Positions 7,985 through 18,566 are shown, numbered from the stretch's first letter. The stretch: DNA of 64,000 nucleotides from Prorocentrum cordatum (GCA_963575745.1 CAUYUJ010009580.1:25001-89000), one strand, 5' to 3'. Numbers and translations: made by a program. The notes: generated by a model from the sequence alone, not told the origin.

Positions 7985-9981
7985 GGGTTTTGGACAAAAA
8001 ATTAGCCTGGCGAAGGACCCAACCATATGCAGTTGTGAATGCCGCAATTGTGCTGGGTGGTGGCGGACGCATGCGGGCGGTGCCACTGGGACCTTCGGTG
8101 GAGCTCCCTATGGGGCCACGAAGCGCTGTACTGGGTGGGTGAGACGCGGTCAGCAAGGGCTGTGCTGCGTGGTGGCGGACGCATGCGAGCGGTGCCACTG
8201 GGACCTTCGGTGGAGCTCCCTATGGGGCCACGAAACGCTGTACTGGGTGGGTGAAACGCAGGCAGGGAGCAAGGGCTGTGCAGGGTGGTGGCGGACGCAT
8301 GCGGGCGGTGCCGCTGGGACCTTTGGTGGAGCTCCCTATAGGGCTACGAAGCGCTGTTCTGGGTGGGTGAAGCGCAGGGAACAAGGGCTGTGCTGGGTGG
8401 TGGCGGACGCAAGCGGGCAGTGCCACTGGGACCTTTGGTGGAGCCCCCTATGGGGCCACGAAACGTGCGAGGGGTGTGCCAGAATGGGGTGTGGAACCGC
8501 ATGCCAGCGCAGCCACTGGGGCCTTCGGTGGAGCTCCCTATGGAGCCACGAAACGTGTGAGGGGTGTGCCGAAATGGGGGGTGGAACCGCATGCGAGCGC
8601 AGCCACTGCGGCGTTCGGTGGAGCTCCCTATGGGGCCACGAGACGTGTGAAGGGCGTGCCGAAAAAGGGGGTGGAACCGCATGCGAGCGCAGCCACTGGG
8701 GCCTTCGGTGGAGCTCTCTATGGGGCCACGAACCGTGTGAGGGGTGTGCCGAAATGGGGGGGGAACCACATGCGAGCGCAGCCACTGGGGCGTTCGGTGG
8801 AGCTCCCCATGGAGCCACCCACGAAGCGTGTGAGGGGTGTGCCGAAATGGGGGGTGGAACCGCATGCGGGCGCAGCCACTGGGGCCTTCGGTGGAGCTCC
8901 CTATGGGGCCACGAAACGTGTGAGGGGTGTGCCAGAATGGGGGGTGGAACCGCATGCGGGCGCAGCCACTGGGGCCTTCGGTGGAGCTCCCTATGGGGCC
9001 ACGAAACGTGTGAGGGGTGTGCCAGAATGGGGGGTGGAACCGCATGCGGGCGCAGCCACTGGGGCCTTCGGTGGAGCTCCCTATGGGGCCACGAAACGTG
9101 TGAGGGGTGTGCCAGAATGGGGGTGGAACCGCATGCGGGCGCAGCCACTGGGGCCTTCGGTGGAGCTCCCTATGGGGCCACGAAACGTGTGAGGGGTGTG
9201 CCAGAATGGGGGGTGGAACCGCATGCGGGCGCAGCCACTGGGGCCTTCGGTGGAGCTCCCTATGGGGCCACGAAACGTGTGAGGGGTGTGCCAGAATGGG
9301 GGGTGGAACCGCATGCGGGCGCAGCCACTGGGGCCTTCGGTGGAGCTCCCTATGGGGCCACGAAACGTGTGAGGGGTGTGCCAGAATGGGGGGTGGAACC
9401 GCATGCGGGCGCAGCCACTGGGGCCTTCGGTGGAGCTCCCTATGGGGCCACGAAACGTGTGAGGGGTGTGCCAGAATGGGGGGGGAACCGCATGCGGGCG
9501 CAGCCACTGGGGCCTTCGGTGGAGCTCCCTATGGGGCCACGAACGTGTGAGGGGTGTGCCAGAATGGGGGGTGGAACCGCATGCGGGCGCAGCCACTGGG
9601 GCCTTCGGTGGAGCTCCCTATGGGGCCACGAAACGTGTGAGGGGTGTGCCAGAATGGGGGGTGGAACCGCATGCGGGCGCAGCCACTGGGGCCTTCGGTG
9701 GAGCTCCCTATGGGGCCACGAAACGTGTGAGGGGTGTGCCAGAATGGGTGTGGGAGGGGGAGGGAGGAGGGGGGAGGAAGGGGAGGAGGAGGAAGGAGGA
9801 GGAGGAACGCGGGGCAACGTCTCTTCAAAACGAGGACCCAACACCACAGAATGGTTGGGAAAAAATCATGGATAGGCCAAACTTGTTCAAAAAATGCTCA
9901 AACATAGTCAAAAAAACATCCCCGTGCTATTTGTTTACAATTTCTGAATATTCCTCCTGTAGAGGGACGGGCCCGACTTAA
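7955..9981. mobile_element. 2-kb TIR element with minisatellite core and 8-bp TSD
   Basis: The left end reads TGAGGTCGGGCATGTCCCCC and then TACAG. The right end, reverse-complemented, reads TTAAGTCGGGCCCGTCCCTC and then TACAGG. CGCTAGCC occurs directly outside both ends (7947-7954 and 9982-9989), an 8-bp target site duplication. Duplications of 8 bp are typical of hAT-type and some other cut-and-paste transposases. There is no transposase; the interior is mostly a 90-bp tandem array, so the element is non-autonomous. It lies directly upstream of the first visible GH7 exon on the minus strand, so it could be another intron of that gene or simply an insertion beside it. Sub-terminal parts (CTCAACAAATCGTCCCCG-like) also match the 161-bp element. 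Confidence 0.7.
8040..9752. repeat. 90-bp minisatellite array, 18 units
   Basis: The landmark GGTGGAGCTCCCTATGGGGC (or a close variant) occurs 18 times between 8097 and 9700. The first three intervals are 111-117 bp; after about 8440 the period settles to 90 bp with occasional 1-3-bp changes. The oldest-looking, most divergent units are at the left, near-identical ones from 8860 onward, which suggests recent expansion at the right. Because 90 is a multiple of 3, all frames stay open for hundreds of codons; this is a repeat artefact, not a protein gene. Confidence 0.95.
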
Positions 9982-10139
9982 CGCTAGCCCAACCATTTTG
10001 CACAGATCGCTGTTGGCCGCCGTGTGCGATCGATCGTGTCCCGGGAGAGCCGCGGTCAGGAGACTCGTTGGGGGCGGCAAGGCAGCACGGGGCGGCCAGG
10101 GGCGGCGAGAACAGACTCCAGGAGACCAGCAGAACACAC

Positions 10140-10190
10140 TCCTCCTCCTCCTCCTTCCTCCTCCTTCTCCTCCTTCTCTTCCTCATACTC
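10140..10190. repeat. short (CTC)n tract
   Basis: About 50 bp of CTC/TCC triplets just outside the right end of the TIR element. The 150 bp between it and the element show nothing recognisable. Confidence 0.8.
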
Positions 10191-10319
10191 GATCCGTCTT
10201 CCGTATACATAACCCCTCCTTGTCGCACCCGGAGACGGGTCCGTAGGGCGGGCTGGGCGTTTCGTCTCGGACTTCCATATTACTCATCATCCTGAAGCTT
10301 GAGATTTGCTAAAAGATTC

Positions 10320-10830
10320 ACGGATGGAGGGCGGATCGTTTTCAAAATCTGGCTCTCGCCTTAGCGCCACGCACATTCGTCCTCAAACCTTGCAAGAACT
10401 TCTCGGTTAGAGTGCGGGCCGGCTAGAAAATGTGGCTCTCGCCAGAGCGTCGCGCACATTCGTCTTCCACGTTCGCAAGAGCTTCACGGACGGAGGGCGG
10501 GCCGTTTTGAGAATGTGGTTCTCGCCTTAGGTCTTAGCGCCACGCACGTTCGTCTTCAAAGCTTGTAAGGAGTGTCACGGTTAGAGTGCGGGACGTTTTA
10601 AAAATGTGGCTCTCGTCATAGCGCCGCGCACATTCGTCTTCAACGTTAGCAAGAGGTTCACGGAAGGAGGGCGAAGCGTTTTCAACATATGGCGCTCGCC
10701 TTAGCGTCCCGCGCATTCGTCTTCAAAGCTTGTAAGAGCTTCACGGATGGGAAGGGGCGGCTCCTTTTCAAAATGTTGCTCTCGCCTTAGCGCCGCGCAC
10801 ATTCGCCTTAACAGTTAACAGCGGTTCAAA
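10320..10830. repeat. about 83-bp minisatellite, six units
   Basis: The landmark GGCTCTCGCCTTAGCGCC recurs at about 10353, 10436, 10519, 10610, 10693 and 10779, each followed by GCACATTCGTCTTCAA and TTCACGGA-type text. Units are 75-85% alike by eye. The 280 bp that follow, to about 11110, are unique-looking with no recognised gene. Confidence 0.85.
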
Positions 10831-11151
10831 GATTATAATTATGGCTGTGGTCCAAGAAACGGCGTTCTGATACGATTTAGGATTGTCAGAGCGCGACAAT
10901 CACGTTGATTCGCGGTGTGGACGTCGCAGAAATGGTGTTCTGACACGATTTGGGATCGCTGGTCGCAATAGTAACGAGACTGCCGGCGTCGAAGTCCCAG
11001 GAATAGTGCTTTGGCACGACAAAGATTTCCGGACGGTTGTCTTTCAACGGGGCTCTTCCCGCAGTGGAGTAAATCCTTAGGGGAGCCTATGAAGAGGAAA
11101 CTCGGAGGGAGGCTTTATTTCAACGTCGTTGATGCGTCTTGGGTTTACACT

Positions 11152-11470
11152 GGTCTTCCTCCTCCTCCTACTCCTCCTCCGTTCCTCCTCCGTCCTCCCC
11201 TCCATTTTCCTCTCACCCTTCCTCCCCCCTCCTCCCTCACTCCGCCTCCCTCGCTCCTCCTCCATCCCCCTCCTCCTCCTCCTCCTCCTCCTCATCCTCC
11301 TCTTCTGGCGCCTTCTCCTCCTCCTCCTCCTTCTCCTCCTCCTCCTCATCCTCCTCCTCCTCCTCGTTCCCCTGCTGTCCCCCCCCCCTCTTTCCTCCTT
11401 CCTCCTCCCTTCCGCCTCCCTCCACCCCCCCCTCCTTCCCTCCCTCCCTCCCTCCCGCCTCCCCTCTGGC
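11152..11470. repeat. (CCT)n polypyrimidine tract
   Basis: About 320 bp of CTC/CCT with few interruptions. Long Pro, Ser or Leu frames in it are artefacts. Confidence 0.95.
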
Positions 11471-11679
11471 CGCGGTGCGTGGGCACGTTTCTCACTTCGG
11501 AGGCCTCCGCTCAATGACCAGGCCCGGCGTGCCCTTGAGGCCCATCTTGCCCACCGTCTTGGGCTCGAGCGGAGGCGGTCCGCTGAGCTTCATGCACTCC
11601 TGCGTTTCTCTTCGCGCGTGCCCGCGCCGAGGAAACCTCGCACGAGTGTCAAGCAGGGGGGGCGAGAGGCAAGAAGAGG

Positions 11680-11995
11680 ATCACATGATGATGAGTACGA
11701 TGATGATGTAGGTGATGAGGATGATGACGACGGCGATGATGGTGGTGATGCTGATGGTGACAATGATGAGGACGATTACGGTGGGGATGCTGAAGATGAT
11801 GACGATGATGACGACGATGATGGTCACAATGATGGTGATGATGGCAACGATGACGGTGATGATGGCGATGATGACGGTGATGGTGGTGGTGACGACTGTG
11901 GCGATGGTGAAGGTGACTGTGACGGTAATGATGATGCGAAGAGGAATGACGAATATGACGAAAACGATCACGATAACGATGATCGTTCGATCGTC
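11680..11995. repeat. imperfect (GAT)n/(GAC)n tract
   Basis: Mixed GATGAT, GACGAT and GGTGAT triplets give an Asp-rich frame on the plus strand and Ile/Val frames on the minus. No flanking domain supports a real acidic protein. Confidence 0.85.
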
Positions 11996-12218
11996 ATGTG
12001 ATATACAACGGTAGCTCCTACAACGGTGGTTCTATAAACCGGCGCCGCAAACGAAGGCACCTTGCTGACGGGCTTCGAGGAGTTATCGCAAATGCCCCCC
12101 CATTCAAGCCACGTCTTCTGAATGCCCCTTCGGGAGTGGGCGGAATCGGGGGTGGGCGAGTCAGTCGAAGCCAGAGATGTTTTGGAAATCGCGTTCCTAT
12201 CTACAGGTGCCGACCGTT

Positions 12219-12623
12219 CTATGGTGAAGGTGGAAAGCGCGCCCACGCTCCATGGCGCTCATCCGCGCCCGATCTCTGCCTCAAAACTCTATAGGCGACT
12301 CTGTCGCGCGGTTCGAAAACCAGGTGGCGGAGGTGTCCCGCCCACAAATAAAATAGACGGCGGCAAGTCTGGGCCCAGGGTTCAATCTCAAAGCGGATAC
12401 GGGTACATATCTTGTACAATTGCATGGCCGCTCTCATATATCTATCAGCAGCGCTTTCGGCTCCCGAAGGGCAGAGCATTCTGCGCAGCATCGTATGATG
12501 ACAGTCGGATCTTATTCTCATGGCTCCTACAGTGATGCGCAGACTTGCTATAATAGCAGGGTGCGCACATCGATCGAGAACCTTAAAGCGCGTTGGAAAG
12601 CAAACGTTCTGATGTGTCAGCAT
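12219..12623 (-). mobile_element. non-LTR retroelement RT C-terminal (thumb) fragment
   Basis: A 134-residue frame carries the pattern seen after the palm in dinoflagellate LINE-type RTs: FKVLDRCAHPAIIASLR, TMLRRMLCPSG, RYMRAAMQLYKICTRIRFE and LWAGHLRHL. The W-A-G-H-x-x-R motif is the best landmark. No palm, endonuclease or RNase H was seen adjoining it. The likely full-length protein is around 1,000 residues, so this is a small relic. Confidence 0.55.
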
Positions 12624-12787
12624 GCGCGCATGTGCCGCCTAGGTGCGCCACGCGCGTTGGATCCTACTGTGAACTGAATATGTACAGCTATGGTCCAAAG
12701 CGACATATGACCCCAGGACCCTGAACACCACGGGTCTTTCTTTGACGGAGATCTGGGCGCTACGAACACAAAGCGTGCACTCACACA

Positions 12788-12812
12788 CATATATATATAT
12801 ATATATATATAA
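12788..12812. repeat. (TA)n microsatellite
   Basis: About 12 TA dinucleotides. The next 470 bp (12820-13288) hold no recognisable gene; short frames on both strands lack known motifs. Confidence 0.9.
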
Positions 12813-13288
12813 GCAGAAGACTCGTGGCACCATTCCATTTCTCTCGCAGGAGCCGCGAGTCCATCATTATTGACTAGACTCAACCATGCCCCTGCGATGC
12901 CCGCGGCCATTGCCGGCGACGTAGCCAACAACCAGCCATTATCGGCACTATCGGTGAACACGCGAAATATCCCAGACAAAATCGTCGGCCCCAGGGAGGG
13001 TCCCAAGAGCTCCCCAAACCGCTCTTCAAGCAGAGATTCTGGGAAACGTTCAGCGGAGCGTCCAGGAAGATGTCGCTAAGTTCAAGCTGCCGCCTCGCCC
13101 GAGCAGAGCGGGCATTCCCTCGCAGGCGGGTGCGCGCCCAGGAGTCGCGGGCCTCGCGCGCCCAGAACCCTGCCGCAACCTTGGAGATACCTTGCGCAAT
13201 AAGCGCGCGAGCTGGCAGCGGCCGGCGAACGCCGCCCGAAGACGCCCCGATGCCCCCTCCGACTGCTACGAGGGGCGGCGCGCATCAT

Positions 13289-13975
13289 TCAAAACTTCTC
13301 AACTAAATTGCATTTGCCATACCAAAAGCCATGGGCTCGATAGCCCCCTCTAAGCGCGTGCTGAGGCCCCGCGCGACCCGCCCCGAATATGGACCTCTGG
13401 ACTTCCAGAGCTATCGTCGACAGATCCTTTAGAAGGACCGCCATCGCGGCCGCCTCTGGTCTCTCCCCAATCAGCTGCACAACGTGCTCGTGCCAAGGCT
13501 CATCGAACAAATCCGTCGCGTGATTCCTAAGTCTTAGCTCAGAAGCTGATAGGGCGCCCTCCTGCACCGGCAACATCACAGCTGCAGCCGCGCCCCGTTC
13601 ACGACGCGACCCGCTGGCTTTCGGCCTCTGGGAGCAGGCCCACGCGAATTCCAAGGTCAAGGGCGCCTCTTGCACCTGTTCCTGCCCCGACCACTGCCGA
13701 CGCGCCCGCTCTGGCACCTCTGCGCAAACGCACGTGAACTTACGTCGCTCTCCGAGTGCCGGAGCCAAGCGGCGCGGCGCTCTCGCGCAAGCTCGCGGCG
13801 ACCTCGAGCGCGGGCCGCCTGCGAGCCGTCGGGCAAGCCTTGCGCGGTCTATCCGCGCGGCCCCGATCGCGCGGCTTCTCGGGGCGCGCGGCGTCGCGGA
13901 GCCTTCGCGAGGCCCTTTTCGCACGCGCGATGGATGGGGGGGGGGGCCAGCGAGCAAACTCCCCGCGCGAGCCAT
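13289..13975 (-). CDS. unrecognised frame, possible retroelement linker
   Basis: A 228-residue open frame in GC-rich DNA, ending with a more protein-like stretch (NHATDLFDEPWHEHVVQLIG and MAVLLKDLSTIALEVQRSIF). No motif identifies it. It lies on the same strand and just downstream of the endonuclease-like frame at 13740-15278, so it may be the next segment of the same decayed element. High GC alone keeps many frames open here, so translation is uncertain. Confidence 0.3.
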   Translation of the reverse strand: MARAGSLLAGPPPHPSRVRKGPREGSATPRAPRSRAIGAARIDRARLARRLAGGPRSRSPRACARAPRRLAPALGERRKFTCVCAEVPERARRQWSGQEQVQEAPLTLEFAWACSQRPKASGSRRERGAAAAVMLPVQEGALSASELRLRNHATDLFDEPWHEHVVQLIGERPEAAAMAVLLKDLSTIALEVQRSIFGAGRAGPQHALRGGYRAHGFWYGKCNLVEKF

Positions 13976-15278
13976 TCTCCGCCGCCCTGACCCTCTCGAG
14001 GAACCGCAGCTGGAGGACCTGCTCGTCGCGCGGCGGGGGCGGCCATCTCCTTCGGACTGGCGCGCGCCGCGCCGCCGACGCTGCCGCGGCGACCGCCTGG
14101 CTGAACGCCGCGATGGAGGGCGCCCCGCCCGGGCCGGCGCCCTGGCCCACCACCGGCTTCAGCGGGGAGCGGAACATCGCGCCCTCAACACGTTCTCCAG
14201 CGCCGCCCCTGCTTCGCCCCGTCTGCGGCGAGCGCGGCAGGGGGGTCGGCCATCTCGCTCCCAACTGCGCCGCTGACCCTCGACCCAGCGCGCGCTCGCG
14301 TTGAAATGATCTCGCGACCGTTCCCACAGGCGCCGGGCCAGGAGGGAGATCTCGACGCTTCTCTCTTTGCGAAGCAGCCCTGGAACAAGCCCGCGCGCAG
14401 GCCGGGCCCGCGATCGGCGCCGCCGTCCGCCAGCCAGGCACGACTGGTTCATTCTGAGCCCGTTGCCCAAGGAACCTACGCAGCGCCCCCGCCGCAGCGC
14501 GGGGCTCGCCGCGCGGGGCTCGCCCGCGTGGGGCGCGAGCAACGTGGCCCCGATGGGCGAACCCCGCGTCCATCTCCAATGTTACCGCGCCACCGCGGGC
14601 CTCGATCGCGGCGGCGTCCTGGTCGTTACGATCCGCCGCGCGATGCGCCGCGAAGCCCCTCCCCGCCGTTCTCGCGCCCCTCTGGCCCTGCGCGAGGCCG
14701 TCCGCGGAGGCGCCCGTCGCGCTCGCCGCGTCGCCCTCCGCGCGCGAGACCTTCGGGCAGCAGGCGATCCGCGGTGAGTTGCGCAGGTTCTCGTTGAACA
14801 GGCATGCAAGCTCGACCACCCACGCCGCTGGCTTTCGGGGGGGTCGCCGACGGTCGCGGGCTCGACGGGCCGATCGGGCTCTAGGTCGCCTGCGCCACTC
14901 GGCCGGCGCGGCAGCGAAGCAAGGGGGAAGATGGCCGCTCGATCGAGGCGGCGGGGGGCGATCGCGCGGGCGCAGCTTGTCATCGATCTGGCCAGGCCCC
15001 CGGCGATGGTCGAAGTAGCAGGTCGCCTGGCCCCGCCGGGCCTTCGACAAGGCATTCGTGGCAACGAAGGCGAACTCCCTCATCAGATCCAGCAGCGTCG
15101 CTTCCCTCCTATTCATGCGAGCGGTCGCCAATGGCCCGACTGCGCGGCCTTCAAAAGACAATCGGCACACTTGCATCTGATGGTGCGCGACAAACGGCGG
15201 CGCGTAATGAACCGCGCATGACCCCAAACTGGCAAGTGCAAGTCGAGGTGCATGGCGCGTCCGAAATACCGACGGCAC
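13740..15278 (-). mobile_element. probable endonuclease (EEP) part of a LINE-type element
   Basis: A long minus-strand frame of which residues about 60-105 resemble the C-terminal half of an endonuclease/exonuclease/phosphatase domain of non-LTR elements: LLDLMREFAFVATNALSKAR, then TCYFDHRRGPGQIDDKL. The known pattern is a leading helix, a conserved N-T pair, then S/G-Q-I-D-Y. Here Y is replaced by D and the upstream GDFN block is not clear. A second stretch (ACLFNENLRNSP, 14760-14820) looks coding but is unidentified. The rest is Ala/Arg-rich text expected of any GC-rich frame. Confidence 0.45.
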
Positions 15279-15491
15279 CGCGGATCTAACAGCTGAGGAC
15301 GCAATCCGATCGCCGGCCGCAACAGCTCCTCTCGTCCACGTGCACTGCGTGGCCGTCGAAGGCCTCAGGCCTTGCCACGACGCACAACGTTCTAACTGAT
15401 ATCAAATTGGGGGCCAACTCTGATGCAACGCGTTCGAGAAACGCCTGCCTCCGTTTAGCACGAGCTCCCCATGTACTCCACCGCAGAACTG

Positions 15492-15866
15492 CTAGACCCC
15501 TGGGGCCCCTGGATACGCGGGGACCTCGAACTCCGAATCACTGGGCGCGCGGCGGGTCATTGATCTCGGCAAGCAGCGTCGGTGGCCAACTCGAAGAACT
15601 CTCCGTTCTTGGCGAGCGTGCGGTTCCTGATCGGCCTCTCCGCGTTGCTCCCGGTCACCATCGAAGGGCCTCTGCTTGGTCCCCTCCCTGCACTGATTGC
15701 CCTGGAGCCCGTACTCGCGCCTGATACGCACTGCAAAGCTCACTCGCAAAGACAACTCAACCTCAATCTGTTCCTGCTCGACACTGTGCCAGAGAATGTC
15801 GCTCGTCGCCCCGGGCCGCTTCCACGCCTTCATGAAGCACCAAACACGGTCGCGATTGGCGACCAC
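15492..15866 (-). mobile_element. possible retroelement ORF1-like segment
   Basis: The N-terminal half (NRDRVWCFMKAWKRPGATSD, then ILWHSVEQ and VRIRREYGL) is protein-like and has the alternating basic/hydrophobic look of the RNA-binding ORF1 region of LINE-type elements. The match is to a general pattern only. It lies between a coiled-coil segment (16204-16506) and the endonuclease-like segment (13740-15278), the order expected for ORF1 then ORF2. Confidence 0.35.
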
Positions 15867-16203
15867 TACTTCTGCCTTGCCACAGAATCACAGAAACGCC
15901 CTACTCCGCGTACCCTTGCAATCCTCTGGTCCTTGAGAAGGGCATGGAGCGCTAGCTGAGTCCCCAGGTGCTCCCCGACCCCCTCCTTATCCCGAGTCCC
16001 AGGGAAGCCTGCCGCAAACGCGACGCGCCTGGAGTTGCGAGAGCCCTGCCTGAATGGGCGAAGTGGACCCGCTGGAGCTGCCGCGGCTCCTGGCTGGCCC
16101 CTCGACTGCAGAGAGGCCGTCCAAGGATCCGACGTGGGCGCGCCCCCGAAGCCGATGCCGGGTCTCCCTGCAGCTGTCCACGACGCCGTGAAGCCACATA
16201 ACC

Positions 16204-16506
16204 TCACTCGATTGAATCCATCCTGGCCTTCCGCGCCTGCATTTCCTCCCTCAACGAAGCGATCTCCTTGGGCGAATCCGGATCCCTCGTGGGTCTCCTA
16301 AAGTCCCCAACGATCTTCTCAACGCCGCCGTGTAAGTGCGACATCGTGGAACCATTGAAAGAACTGGTGATGTACCCTGCGAGGCACAACTGGGCGGGAC
16401 CCGTGGGCGCTGCGACTCCTGGGGCGCCCGCCAACGGTGTCCTGGGCCCACGCCGTCTGGCCAGCGGTCGATCCGACAGGGAGGCGCCCTCCCAAACATT
16501 CGTCAA
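16204..16506 (-). mobile_element. coiled-coil segment upstream of LINE-like remnant
   Basis: A 100-residue frame whose second half reads FNGSTMSHLHGGVEKIVGDF and IASLREEMQARKARMDSIE, a short amphipathic coiled coil. A neighbouring frame (15866-16207) holds ALHALLKDQRIARVRGVGRF. Together these suggest the 5' part of a frameshifted retroelement on the minus strand. The host-gene alternative cannot be excluded. Confidence 0.35.
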
Positions 16507-16734
16507 CTCGATGTTATCGTCATCCCCTGGACCTCAAAAACCTCGCGATCATCCATCTGGGTTCCTCTGAATCGGGTCTCCCAGCGCCTCCCGTCACTCC
16601 TGGCATCGCCACTCTAGCTGCCGCTGACATCAGCCCGCTGCAAAATACGCGCGAAAAGGCGGCGTAGGAAACGGGCGCGCGCAGGGAACCGAGAGCGACT
16701 CTTGACGTCACTGGGTTGCCTTGGGCCAAAACGA

Positions 16735-16950
16735 CGGCGACGACGACGAAGACGAGGAGGAGGAGGAGGATATTGGGGAGGAGGAGGAGGAGAAGGAGGA
16801 GGTTGAGGGCGATGGGTGAGGAGGGGGTCAGGCTGATGATGATGATAATGATGATGATGATGAGGAGGAGGAGGAGGAGGAGGAGGTGGAGGGGGAGGAG
16901 GAGGAGGAGCAGGAGGAGGCGGCGGAGGCGGAGGAGGAGGATTGAAGGTT
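16735..16950. repeat. (GGA)n/(GAT)n purine tract
   Basis: GAGGAGGAG runs interrupted by a block of GATGAT near 16835-16860. Polypurine strand is plus. Confidence 0.95.
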
Positions 16951-17164
16951 GCCATAGGTGGCATCTGTGGCCCAAGGTGTTCCCAGCGTTTCGCCCCACT
17001 CTGAGTCCCCTCGGGGCCCTCTTGACCTCAAGGAAATCCTGGGGAGACCCTGGGCCAGGGTGTCGCTTTCGCGCAGGCCCGCGCCCATCTTCATGTTCGA
17101 GGCTCTGAGAACCTCGCCCAGGAGTCGAAGACTTCTTGCGGAAAGGCAGCGACGACACGACCTT

Positions 17165-17245
17165 GGCATTCGTCAGCCTCCCTCGCGGGGCCCTGGGACT
17201 GACAAAACAAAATCTAGGACGACAAGCTTGCCCCAGGACGACAAG
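17165..17245 (+). repeat. dispersed repeat A, partial copy
   Basis: CCTCGCGGGGCCCTGGGACT, then GACAAAACAAAATC and AGGACGACAAGCTTG follow the repeat A order. The last piece is doubled. Confidence 0.45.
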
Positions 17246-17248
17246 CTT

Positions 17249-17393
17249 GAACTATGCACATACACCGATTCTGGCCAGGCCCATCCTGAGCCCAGGATCG
17301 GTGCATACGCCCTCCTACCTTGGCCAGGAAGGCATATGCACCGATCCTGGGTCCAGGATGGGCCTTACCAGGATCGGTGCATGTGCATAGTTC
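17249..17393. repeat. 145-bp foldback with 63-nt arms
   Basis: Arms 17249-17311 and 17331-17393 are about 90% complementary. The outer end is GAACTATGCACAT and each arm carries GGATCGGTGCAT and CAGGCCCATCCTG-like blocks. The loop is about 19 nt. It looks like a foldback transposon remnant or a recent inverted duplication. It sits immediately before a repeat A tail. Confidence 0.85.
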
Positions 17394-17394
17394 T

Positions 17395-17465
17395 CTTCGC
17401 CCGGGAAAGAGTCCAGACCTCCAGGGGGCCACGTAGTGAACAGGCACGTCGCAGTTCTGGGTTCG
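17395..17465 (+). repeat. dispersed repeat A, tail fragment
   Basis: GAGTCCAGACCTCCAGGGGG, CCACGTAGTGAACAGG and CACGTCGCA match the repeat A 3' end only. Confidence 0.45.
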
Positions 17466-17519
17466 AGGACCAAGGCCGGGAACAAGACAGAGCCAGAATG
17501 AATAACAATCCAAAGGTAA

Positions 17520-17720
17520 ATCGGAGGAGGAGGAGGAGGAGGAGGAGAAGGCGGGAGGAGGAGGAGGAGGAGGAGGAGGAGGACGAGCGAGGAGGTAAGG
17601 GGGGAGGTGAGGGAGGAGGTGAGGGAGGAGGTGAGGAGGAGGAGGAGGAGGGGGAGGAGGAGGAGGAGGAGGGGGAGGAGGAGGAGGAGGAGGAGGAGGA
17701 GGAGGAGGAGGAGCAGGAGA
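17520..17720. repeat. (GGA)n microsatellite
   Basis: About 200 bp of GGA/GAG triplets; the plus strand is almost purely purine. Confidence 0.95.
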
Positions 17721-17865
17721 GCTGGTGGGCCTCCTCCAGGATCTGTCGGGCACCGCGGCTGTTCCAGGGCGCTCCAAAACGCTCTGTGGAGAGGCCGGGT
17801 CGTTCTGGAACGCCTTCCCGAAGAATGGACAAGTTGGACACGTCCGGAAGAACAGGAAGGATCCC

Positions 17866-18045
17866 AAACATGATCGCGTCGTGAAAAAATCAGAACGGCA
17901 GGTTTTTGACCGCTTTCGGCCTCGGGGGGCCCTCGCTGGGCCTCGGGACCATCAAGGAACGACCCAGGATGAAAAAACAATTTCCGGGGAAAGGGTCGGG
18001 ACTTCAAGGGAGGCCGTAGTGAACGAATCAGGACGTCGCATGCCT
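17866..18045 (+). repeat. dispersed repeat A, copy 3 (best conserved)
   Basis: Reads ATGATCGCGTCGTGAAAAAA, TTTCGGCCTCGGGGGGCCCT, CGCTGGGCCTCGGGACCATC, GACCCAGGATGAAAAAAC, GGGGAAAGGGTCGG and AATCAGGACGTCGCATG in order. The start ATGATCGCGTCGT also occurs alone at 61-74. It serves as the reference copy for the family. Confidence 0.75.
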
Positions 18046-18234
18046 GGGTCTGGGGTCTGGAGGAGGAGGAAGGATGAGACGCTGAAGAAGACGAGGCAGG
18101 CGCACACGCGCAACGAGGAGCAGCCCCGTCGGCGTGAGCGAGGGGATGGCGGCCTCCCGCCTCGGGCAGCCTCCCCAGACTTCCGTGCGGCCGCCCGGGG
18201 CCCTCCCCTCCGGAGGCACGCCGTCCCAGGTGGG

Positions 18235-18540
18235 TGCGTCGGGCTTGCGCCCGGTGGGCGCCTCGTGGGCGCCTCGTGGGCGCCTCGTGTGGGCGGTATC
18301 GGGGGTTCGCCTGGTGGGAGCGCGTGGGCGCGTCGTGGGCGCCTCGTTGTGCTCGTTGTGAGCGTTGTCGCTGCGATCGTTATCGTGCCTGCCGTTGTCG
18401 CTGTGATCGTTTGCGTTGCTATCGCAGTCGCTGTGTCATCGATCTTATCGTGACCGTTGTCATCGTTGCCGTGGTCATCGTTGTCGTAGTCGCTGTTATC
18501 GTTGTGCTCGTGGGCGCTTCGTGGGCGCCTCGCGCGCCAT
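18235..18540. repeat. GGGCGCCTCGT and GTTGTCGCTGTGATC minisatellites
   Basis: A 12-bp repeat (GTGGGCGCCTCG) at 18255-18345 and again at 18510-18535 brackets a 12-15-bp repeat made of CGTTGTCGCTGTGATCGTT-like units. Confidence 0.75.
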
Positions 18541-18566
18541 AGCGCACGACCCAGACCCCTTCGGGG

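Noticed and set aside
8139-9875. A 578-codon open frame on the plus strand (and mirror frames on the minus)
   Set aside because: It is produced by a 90-bp tandem repeat whose length is a multiple of three; all frames stay open, the peptide has no domain, and the array lies inside a TIR element.
11692-11995. An Asp-rich acidic tail as part of a histone-like or nucleolin-like protein
   Set aside because: The frame is a degenerate GAT/GAC repeat with no folded domain before or after it.
17433-17470. tRNA-like B box (GGTTCGAGGAC) in a repeat A fragment
   Set aside because: The A box is poor, spacing is too short, and no cloverleaf could be drawn; not enough to call a tRNA or tRNA-derived SINE.
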